Source of the DNA: CAWEHT01 sp963808455 | GTDB lineage: Bacteria > Chloroflexota > Anaerolineae > CG2-30-64-16 | Length of the DNA stretch: 14,488 nucleotides | Direction: 5' to 3' | Assembly: GCA_963808455.1 (NCBI GenBank) | Contig: CAWEHT010000046.1 | Coordinates: 1 to 14,488 of the forward strand | Part shown: piece by piece, positions 5,809 to 11,805 of the stretch | Layout: each line of letters begins with the position of its first letter | Position numbering within the stretch: position 1 is the first letter of the stretch | The notes under the pieces: model-generated | The model's database searches: none | The model's input: only the letters and a program-made list of their open reading frames with translations | Told to the model about the DNA's origin: nothing | Program-made: the position numbers and the translations under genes

Positions 5809-6771
5809 GTGAAGGTGGGGACGACCGGGCTGGCGAAGCTGCGCCAGGAACTCGCCGGGGAAGGCGCTGGACAGGAGATGGGCGCGCTGCCCGGCCATCG
5901 GGCGGCGCCCTGGAGCGCAAAGTTTCCGGCGCACGGCTGGGTCGGGCTGGCGATGGTGCTGATCTTCTGGGCCGCCAACTGGGGGCTGCCCGGCTTGCGC
6001 ACCGCATGGGCGTTCTTCCCGCTGTGGCTGGGCCTTTGCCTGACCCTCGACGGGTTGGTCTATTGGCGCAAGGGCACCTCGCTGCTGGCGCGCGACCGCA
6101 ACGCCTACGCGGTGATGTTCTTGATCTCCGCCCCGGCGTGGTGGCTGTTCGAAGCGCTGAACGTGCGCACGCAGAACTGGCTCTACGACGGTATTCAATA
6201 CTTCAGCTGGTGGCAATCGGCCCTGCTTTCGACGCTGAGTTTTTCGACGGTGATGCCGGCCGTTTTTGGCGCCGCCGAGCTGGCCGGCACGTTCGGTTGG
6301 GTGCGCCGGCTCCGCCCCGGGCCACAGGTGGCGCCGACAGGCACCACGCTCTGGCTTTTCTTCGCCGCCGGATGGCTCATGCTTGCGCTGCTGCTGGCCT
6401 GGCCCCGCTATTGCTTTGGCTTCGTGTGGGGTGCGCTCTATTTGATCGTCGAGCCGATCAATACCGGGCTCGGCGGGCGCACCATCCTGAGTTCCACGGC
6501 CGACCGCGATTGGCAGCCGGTCATTGCCCTGTGGATAGGCGTCCTGATCTGCGCCTTCTTCTGGGAGATGTGGAACTACCTGTCCTATCCCAAGTGGGTT
6601 TACCACGTGCCCTACGTAGGGTTCCTGCACGTCTTCGAGATGCCATTGCTCGGCTACCTGGGCTATCTGCCATTCTCCCTGGAGCTCTTTGCGCTCTATC
6701 ACCTGGTAGAGCGCCTGTTTGGCTCGCATACGCGCCGGGCGTACGTGGAGTTGATAGGGAATAGGGAGTAG
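5809..6771 (+). CDS. Conserved-looking multipass membrane protein, unknown function
   Basis: I do not recognise this 320-residue protein. It has a soluble N-terminus of about 40 residues, then several strongly hydrophobic, Trp-rich segments (about residues 43-60, 66-85, 101-118, 133-152, 181-200, 202-218, 240-258 and 270-300). Striking polar/aromatic stretches that look conserved are WWLFEALNVRTQNW, FFWEMWNYLSYPKW and LHVFEMPLLGYLGYLPFSLE; these could be active or binding sites in a membrane enzyme. The start is GTG at 5809 with GAGGTG at 5798-5803. A start further downstream is possible because the first 35 residues look nonspecific. The last codons and the stop lie within the purine-rich repeat that begins at 6757, so the true C-terminus may have been rewritten by that repeat. 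It is divergent from galE and may share its regulatory region; sucA starts 56 bp downstream. Confidence 0.75.
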   Translation: MKVGTTGLAKLRQELAGEGAGQEMGALPGHRAAPWSAKFPAHGWVGLAMVLIFWAANWGLPGLRTAWAFFPLWLGLCLTLDGLVYWRKGTSLLARDRNAYAVMFLISAPAWWLFEALNVRTQNWLYDGIQYFSWWQSALLSTLSFSTVMPAVFGAAELAGTFGWVRRLRPGPQVAPTGTTLWLFFAAGWLMLALLLAWPRYCFGFVWGALYLIVEPINTGLGGRTILSSTADRDWQPVIALWIGVLICAFFWEMWNYLSYPKWVYHVPYVGFLHVFEMPLLGYLGYLPFSLELFALYHLVERLFGSHTRRAYVELIGNRE

Positions 6772-6820
6772 GGAGCAAAAAAAGCAGGGAATTGGGAATG
6801 GAGCAATGGGGGGGGTAGGG
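6757..6820 (+). repeat. G-tract purine-rich repeat with G-quadruplex potential
   Basis: Seven G-tracts of three or more (6757, 6764, 6771, 6787, 6794, a G-run at 6808-6815, and 6818) are spaced by short A-rich loops. The first units read GGGAATAGGGAGTAGGG. The element overlaps the stop codon of the membrane protein gene and fills the 5' leader of sucA up to its ribosome site, so a folded quadruplex in DNA or RNA could affect sucA expression. Confidence 0.6.
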
Positions 6821-6827
6821 AGTGAGG

Positions 6828-8744
6828 ATGCCCATGGATATCTGGCATGATTTCCCCGGGCCCAACGCCGCCTACATCCTGGACCTGTACGATCGGTTCC
6901 TGCAGGACCCGGGCTCGGTCGAGCCGGCCGCCCGTGCCTTCTTCGAGGGCTGGTCCGGGCAAGGCAGCGCGCAGGAGCTGGCCGTGGCCAGGGCTAACGG
7001 CTCTCTGGCGGCCACGGCAGAGGGTGCAGGGCCGGAGACTACACCGGGGGGCGGGCCGGCGGGCTGGCCCGTGATCGTGGGTGTGGCGCGCCTGGCGCAG
7101 GCGATCCGCGCCTATGGGCACCGCGCCGCCCGGCTGGACCCCCTGGGCAGCCCGCCGCCCGGTGACCCGGCCCTTGACCTCGCAGCTTACGGGCTGACCG
7201 ATGAGGATCTGACAGGCCTGCCGGCGGGCCTGGTCGGCGGGCCGTGCGTCGACGGTGCATGCGACGCACGCCAGGCGCTCGCCGCGCTGCGAGCGATCTA
7301 CAGCTCGACCATCGGCTACGATTACGACCACATCCACGATCCGGCGGAGCGGGCCTGGCTGCGCGAGGCCGTCGAACAGAGGCGCTTTGGACCGCCTCGT
7401 GATCCCATCGACGCGCAGGGGCTGTTGCGCCGGCTGACCGAAGTCGAGGTCTTCGAGCAGTTCTTGCACCGCGTTTTCCCAGGCCGCACGCGCTTCTCCA
7501 TCGAAGGCGTCAACGTGCTGGTGCCAATGCTCGACGAGGTGATCGCGGCGGCGGCCGAAAGCTCGATATGCACCATCTTCATCGGCATGGGGCATCGCGG
7601 CCGGCTGAACGTGCTGGCCCACGTGCTGAACAAGCCGTATGCCCAGATCCTGGCCGAGTTCAAAGACCCGGTAGCGGGGCACTATGCCGCCGTGCGCGCC
7701 GACCTGGGCTGGACCGGAGACGTCAAATACCACAAGGGCGGGAGCCGCGCCGTGGCCGGCGGTGAACCGGTGCAGATGATGGTGCACATGCCGCCCAACC
7801 CCAGCCATCTCGAGTTCATCGATCCGGTGGTAGCGGGCATGGCGTGCGCCGCGGCCACGGAGATGGATGGACCCGGCGCACCGCACTACGATCCGCAGGC
7901 ATCACTGGCAATCGTCGTGCACGGGGATGCAGCTTTCCCGGGCCAGGGCATCGTGGCCGAAACGTTGAACCTCTCGCAGATCCCGGGCTACGAGTCGGGC
8001 GGCACGCTTCACATCATCGCCAACAACCAGCTTGGCTTCACGGCGGCGCCCCAGCAGAGCCGGAGCACGAGCTATGCCAGCGATCTGGCCAAAGGATTCA
8101 ACATCCCGGTGGCGCACGTCAACGCCGACGATCCGCTGGCATGCATCCAGGTGACCCGTCTGGCCTTTGCCTACCGGGCGCGCTTTCACAAGGACTTCCT
8201 GATCGATCTGATCGGCTACCGGAGGCACGGCCACAACGAGGGCGATGAGCCCAGCTTCACGCAGCCTCTCATGTACAAGGCTATCGATGCCCATCCTTCT
8301 GTTCGCAAGCTGTGGGCGGATTTGCTGGTCGAGCAGGGGCTGCCGGCGGGGGAACCCGATCGGCTGGTGGCAGATGGGATGAAGCGCCAGCAGGGCGTTC
8401 TGGACCGGCTCAAGGCGGAAAACGAGGTGACCAAGCCGCAAATCAAGCCTCCGCCCACGCGGCGCGGCGGGCCGCGCCCACACGGCGCTGCCGTTGGCGC
8501 GTCTGCGGGCGCTGAACGATGCCCTGCTCGTCTTGCCACACGGTTTCACGCCGAACCCCAAGCTGGCTCGGGCGCTCGGCCGGCGAGCGCCGGCCCTCGT
8601 CGATCCCGACGCCGCGACTATCGACTGGGCGACCGCCGAGGAGCTGGCCCTGGCCTCGATCCTCGAGGATGGCACGCCGGTGCGCTTTACCGGCCAGGAC
8701 GTCGAGCGGGGAGCCTTCAACCACCGGCACGCCGTCTTCCATGA
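6828..8744 (+). CDS. sucA: 2-oxoglutarate dehydrogenase E1, N-terminal part (frameshifted gene)
   Basis: E1 decarboxylates 2-oxoglutarate with thiamine diphosphate and passes the succinyl group to E2 in the TCA cycle. True coding runs to about 8455; beyond that the frame to 8744 is out-of-register sequence. The N-terminal segment IWHDFPGPNAAYILDLYDRF is the typical E1o docking arm. GMGHRGRLNVL begins at residue 253. The ThDP/Mg motif is seen as GDAAFPGQG (366-374) followed by NNQ (399-401). RRHGHNEGDEPSFTQPLMY is a hallmark of E1o rather than pyruvate E1. The sequence continues in the +1 frame at about 8461 (AHTALPLARLRALN). Repairing two +1 shifts gives one gene of about 1017 residues ending at 9883. 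The ATG at 6828 sits five bases after AGGGAG; a second ATG at 6834 is an alternative. Confidence 0.85.
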   Translation: MPMDIWHDFPGPNAAYILDLYDRFLQDPGSVEPAARAFFEGWSGQGSAQELAVARANGSLAATAEGAGPETTPGGGPAGWPVIVGVARLAQAIRAYGHRAARLDPLGSPPPGDPALDLAAYGLTDEDLTGLPAGLVGGPCVDGACDARQALAALRAIYSSTIGYDYDHIHDPAERAWLREAVEQRRFGPPRDPIDAQGLLRRLTEVEVFEQFLHRVFPGRTRFSIEGVNVLVPMLDEVIAAAAESSICTIFIGMGHRGRLNVLAHVLNKPYAQILAEFKDPVAGHYAAVRADLGWTGDVKYHKGGSRAVAGGEPVQMMVHMPPNPSHLEFIDPVVAGMACAAATEMDGPGAPHYDPQASLAIVVHGDAAFPGQGIVAETLNLSQIPGYESGGTLHIIANNQLGFTAAPQQSRSTSYASDLAKGFNIPVAHVNADDPLACIQVTRLAFAYRARFHKDFLIDLIGYRRHGHNEGDEPSFTQPLMYKAIDAHPSVRKLWADLLVEQGLPAGEPDRLVADGMKRQQGVLDRLKAENEVTKPQIKPPPTRRGGPRPHGAAVGASAGAERCPARLATRFHAEPQAGSGARPASAGPRRSRRRDYRLGDRRGAGPGLDPRGWHAGALYRPGRRAGSLQPPARRLP

Positions 8745-9066
8745 CTTCGAAACGGATGCCACCTTCGTGCCGTTGCAGGCCCTGCCCGGTGCGCGGGCCG
8801 GTTTTATGGTAGCCAACAGCCCGCTCTCGGAGAACGCCACGCTCGGCTTCGAGTACGGCTACAATATCGAGGCACCGAAACGGCTCGTGATCTGGGAGGC
8901 CCAGTATGGCGACTTCCTCAACGGGGCGCAGGGCGTCGTTGACGAGTTCGTCGTGTCGGCCCGCGCAAAATGGGAACAGACGCCGTCCCTGGTCCTCCTG
9001 CTGCCACATGGCTACGAAGGCCAGGGACCCGACCACTCCGGCGGGCGCCTCGAACGCCTGCTGGCA
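8461..9066 (+). CDS. sucA: 2-oxoglutarate dehydrogenase E1, middle part (frameshifted gene)
   Basis: This is the continuation of sucA in the next frame, with no start of its own that looks natural; a TTG at 8494 is fortuitous. It encodes the transketolase-like pyrimidine-binding region: TIDWATAEELALASILEDG, VRFTGQDVERGAFNHRHAVF, SPLSENATLGFEYGYN, WEAQYGDFLNGAQGVVDEF and LLLPHGYEGQGPDHSGGRLE. All are strong E1o signatures. After LERLLA (near 9066) the homology moves again to the +1 frame. The open frame formally runs on to 9843, but that tail is Arg/Pro/Gly-rich out-of-frame sequence and not a real product. Confidence 0.8.
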
Positions 9067-9883
9067 GTCCGCGGCCGAGATCAACCTGCGGATAGCCTAT
9101 CCCACCACCGCCGCCCAGTATTTCCACCTGCTGCGCAGGCAGGCCGCGCTGCTGGAAAGCGACCCGCTGCCGCTCCTCGTGATGTCGCCCAAGAGCCTCC
9201 TGCGCCATCCGCTGGCTGCGTCGTCGCCGCGAGAGCTGGCCGAAGGGGGCTGGCAGGCGGTGATCGACGACGCCATCGCGGCCGGGCACCCCGACCAGAT
9301 ACGCCGCCTCATCCTGTGCACGGGCAAGGTCTTCGTGGACCTGGCAGGCAACCAACGACGACAGGAGAGACCCGAGATTGCCATCGCCCGGCTGGAGCAG
9401 GTCTATCCCTTCCCGGTCAGCGCAGCGCGTGCGCTGCTGGCAGGTTACCCGGGCCTGGAAATGGTCATCTGGGTGCAGGAAGAGCCCGAAAACATGGGCG
9501 CCTGGACGTACGTGCGGCCGTTCCTTTCCGAGTTGCTGGACGGCTTCGGGCGGGCTTCCTCCTCGGGGCCTCTGGCCGCGGCGACAGGGCCTCGCCGGTC
9601 GCGCCGGATGGGTGCGCCTGGCGGGGACAGCTCAGCCCTCGAGGAAGGGCAGCGCCAGGGAAGGGACGCGGCGCTGGCGAGCGCCCCGAGCACGGTTTTG
9701 GTGGCGGCGGCCCCCGAGCAGAGAAGGCTGGCGCTGCACTTCGTGGGGCGCCCGAGCAGTTCGAGCCCCGCCGAAGGCTCGGCAGCCTTGCATGCCGTCA
9801 ACCAGCATGCGCTGGTGGAGCAAGCCTACAATCTGGAGTCTGACGTGATACAAGAGGGGATCGTCTGGCTCAAGAAAGCCTGA
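9067..9883 (+). CDS. sucA: 2-oxoglutarate dehydrogenase E1, C-terminal part (frameshifted gene)
   Basis: This is the third piece of sucA. The frame itself is open from an internal ATG at 8906, but E1 homology starts with SAAEINLRIAYPTTAAQYFH. It contains LLVMSPKSLLRHPLAASS, the central ILCTGKVFVDL strand and VIWVQEEPENMGAWTYVRP, and it ends with HFVGRPSSSSPAEGSAALH, all expected of the E1o C-terminal domain. A Ser/Gly/Arg-rich insert of about 60 residues (roughly 9545-9710) separates the last two motifs and is longer than I would expect. The natural stop is at 9881-9883. sucB follows after 59 bp, consistent with a sucAB operon. Confidence 0.82.
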
Positions 9884-9942
9884 AGGGAGCCTGTGGGCTG
9901 GCGGGTTCACACGCGGCGACAAGGCCAGAGGAGCGAGCCAAA

Positions 9943-10269
9943 GTGCCGGTAAATATTGTTGTGCCTCAACTGGGTGAGTCGATCCTGGAAGCCACCGTGG
10001 CCGAATGGCTGAAGAGGGAAGGTGACCGCGTCGCCGCGGGCGATGCCCTGGTACGCCTCGAAACAGAGAAGGTGGACCTGGAGGTCGGCGCCGAGAGCGC
10101 CGGCACTCTGGCGCGCGATCGCGCATGGCAGCGGGGACGAGGTCAAGGTCGGCGACGTGCTGGGCATGATCGAGGCCGAGGGCGCCGGGCAGCGGGCGAT
10201 GCCGCAAGGCGGGGCGCCGGCCGGCATTGCTCAGGGGCCCGAGACCCCGGCCGCGGCCGGCAAGGCTGA
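9943..10269 (+). CDS. sucB: Dihydrolipoyl succinyltransferase E2, lipoyl-domain part (frameshifted gene)
   Basis: E2 of the 2-oxoglutarate dehydrogenase complex carries the succinyl group on a swinging lipoyl arm. This piece encodes the lipoyl domain: MPVNIVVPQLGESILEATVA, then the lipoylation site ETEKVDLEVGA with K43. The GTG start at 9943 has AGAGGAG at 9927-9933. After GTLAR (about 10114) the frame is lost. The domain continues in the +1 frame as IAHGSGDEVKVGDVLGMIEA (about 10118-10180), with the likely extra base inside the GCGCGCG run at 10111-10117. The remaining Ala/Pro-type linker runs in that second frame to about 10290, where a further +1 shift enters the frame of the catalytic part. 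Repair of both shifts gives about 481 residues for the whole gene. Confidence 0.82.
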   Translation: MPVNIVVPQLGESILEATVAEWLKREGDRVAAGDALVRLETEKVDLEVGAESAGTLARDRAWQRGRGQGRRRAGHDRGRGRRAAGDAARRGAGRHCSGARDPGRGRQG

Positions 10270-11390
10270 GCCGCCATCTGGCACGGGTGGGGCCGCGGTG
10301 GGCCGAGACGAAGGGCGCGCCTGGGCCGAGGACGCTGATGGTCGATGCTGCGCAGGAGCACGACATCACGCCGGTGGCCCGCCGCGTGGCCGACGAGATG
10401 GGCATCGACGTCGGGCGCGTGCCGGGCAGCGGGCCGAAAGGGCGGGTCACCAAAGAGGATGTCCAGAGCTACGCCGGGGCCACGGCTGATGCCGCGGCGA
10501 TCGAGGCGCGGCCTGCGGCCACTTCCCTGGCCGAGAGCGCCTCGGCGGCAGCCGCCAGGCCGGGCCAGGGTAGCACTGCCGAGGCAGGGCCAGGGCCTTT
10601 GCCAGGCCCGGCCGTGGCCCCAGCGCCGGGGGGCGTAGCGTCGCCGGCGTCCCCCGCGCCGGCCGAACTGCCGTGGCAACCAGCAGAGGGACGCGCAGAG
10701 GTCCGGCAGCGCATGTCGCGCCGTCGCCAGACCATCGCGCGCCGGCTGCTCGAGGCGCAGCAGACCGCGGCTATCCTGACCACCTTCAACGAGATCGACA
10801 TGACCGCGGTCATGGACATCCGCAAGCGGCGCCGCGAGGCCTTCGCGGAGCGCCATGGCGTGAGCCTGGGCTTCACATCCTTCTTCGTCAAAGCCAGCAT
10901 CGGGGCGCTGAAGGCTTTCCCCCGCCTCAACGCCGAGATCCAGGGCGCCGACATGATCCTGAAGGGTTATTATGACATCGGGATCGCGGTTGGCGCCGAG
11001 GAAGGGCTGGTGGTGCCGGTGCTGCGCGACGCGGACCGGATGAGCTTCGCCGGGGTCGAGCGGCAGGTGAAGGCGTTCGCCGACAAGGCCCGCCAGGGCC
11101 AATTGACGCTGGAAGACCTGCGCGGCGGCACCTTCACCATCACCAACGGGGGGGTGTTCGGCTCCTTGTTGAGCACCCCCATCCTTAACCCGCCACAGGT
11201 GGGCATCCTGGGGCTGCACAAGATCGAGGAGCGCCCGGTCACCTCCGCGGGCCGGGTCGTGATCCGCCCAATGATGTATGTGGCACTCAGCTACGATCAC
11301 CGCATCGTGGATGGCCGCGAGGCGGTGCAGTTCCTGGTACGTGTCAAGGAGCTGATCGAGGAGCCGGAGAGCCTGTTGCTGGAAGGATGA
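10227..11390 (+). CDS. sucB: Dihydrolipoyl succinyltransferase E2, E3-binding and catalytic part
   Basis: True homology starts at about 10302 (AETKGAPGPRTLMVD); the open frame upstream to 10227 is out-of-register linker. The peripheral subunit-binding domain is clear: HDITPVARRVADEMGIDVGR followed by PGSGPKGRVTKEDV. After an Ala/Pro-rich linker of about 60 residues comes the catalytic acyltransferase core, with RRRQTIARRLLEAQQTAAIL, LGFTSFFVKASIGALKAFP, GIAVGAEEGLVVPVLRDAD and FTITNGGVFGSLLSTPI. The active-site motif SYDHRIVDG has its His at 11298-11300 and Asp at 11310-11312. The LNPPQVGILGLHKI signature supports the succinyltransferase class over the pyruvate class. The stop at 11390 overlaps the 3' end of the convergent dapF by 47 bp. 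No lpd (E3) gene is present in the window. Confidence 0.9.
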   Translation: MLRGPRPRPRPARLSRHLARVGPRWAETKGAPGPRTLMVDAAQEHDITPVARRVADEMGIDVGRVPGSGPKGRVTKEDVQSYAGATADAAAIEARPAATSLAESASAAAARPGQGSTAEAGPGPLPGPAVAPAPGGVASPASPAPAELPWQPAEGRAEVRQRMSRRRQTIARRLLEAQQTAAILTTFNEIDMTAVMDIRKRRREAFAERHGVSLGFTSFFVKASIGALKAFPRLNAEIQGADMILKGYYDIGIAVGAEEGLVVPVLRDADRMSFAGVERQVKAFADKARQGQLTLEDLRGGTFTITNGGVFGSLLSTPILNPPQVGILGLHKIEERPVTSAGRVVIRPMMYVALSYDHRIVDGREAVQFLVRVKELIEEPESLLLEG

Positions 11391-11805
11391 GGGACGGGCT
11401 CAGCTCGCCGGTGCACACCGGCGCGACCGCACCGGTGAGGCGCACGTGCCAGTCGGGGGTCACCTCGACCGCCATCTGCCCACCCGGCATGCGGACGGTC
11501 ACCGGGCTGGCGCAGCGGCCGGTGCGGATGGCGGCGCCGGCCGCCGCGCAGCTCGACGTGCCTGAGGCCAGCGTGTAGCCCGCGCCCCGCTCCCAGATCT
11601 CGATGCATAGGGCGTGCTTGTCGATAACGCGGGCAAACTGCACGTTGGTCCGCTCCGGGAAGAGCGGCAGGCGCTCTATCTCGGGCCCCAGGGCCCGGGC
11701 CAGCTCGGGCGAGATCTCATCCAGAAACAACACGCAGTGCGGGTTCCCGATGCCGGCCGCCGTGATGACGAAATGCCGGCCACCCACCTCGATCGCCTCG
11801 TTCAA
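11344..11805 (-). CDS. dapF: Diaminopimelate epimerase domain, C-terminal half (frameshifted from the lysA-dapF fusion)
   Basis: This is the second half of the DapF fold, which continues the upstream fusion gene after a +1 shift near 11802-11808. Reading EREVV and then NEAIEVGGRHF joins the two frames perfectly, so the TTG at 11805 is not a real start. Family motifs are ITAAGIGNPHCVLFLDE, FPERTNVQFARV and WERGAGYTLASGTSSCAAAG. The catalytic cysteine normally found in ACGTG is serine here (TCA, codon at 11563-11565), while the later cysteine of the motif is kept. Homology fades after VRLTGAVAPVCTGEL. The last dozen residues overlap the end of sucB on the other strand and may be an extended or disturbed C-terminus. 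Confidence 0.82.
   Translation of the reverse strand: MNEAIEVGGRHFVITAAGIGNPHCVLFLDEISPELARALGPEIERLPLFPERTNVQFARVIDKHALCIEIWERGAGYTLASGTSSCAAAGAAIRTGRCASPVTVRMPGGQMAVEVTPDWHVRLTGAVAPVCTGELSPSLILPATGSPAPRSAP

Noticed and set aside
5731..6729. 332-residue open frame antisense to the multipass membrane protein
   Set aside because: Rich in Gln/Arg/Pro/Glu with no domain. The plus strand has coherent membrane segments and a good ribosome site.
6699..7886. 395-residue open frame antisense to the start of sucA
   Set aside because: Covers unmistakable E1 motifs on the plus strand and shows no family features.
10143..11300. 385-residue open frame antisense to sucB
   Set aside because: Low-complexity, Arg/His/Asp-rich product with no motif; it mirrors a well-supported E2 gene. 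GC-rich third positions produce long antisense frames.
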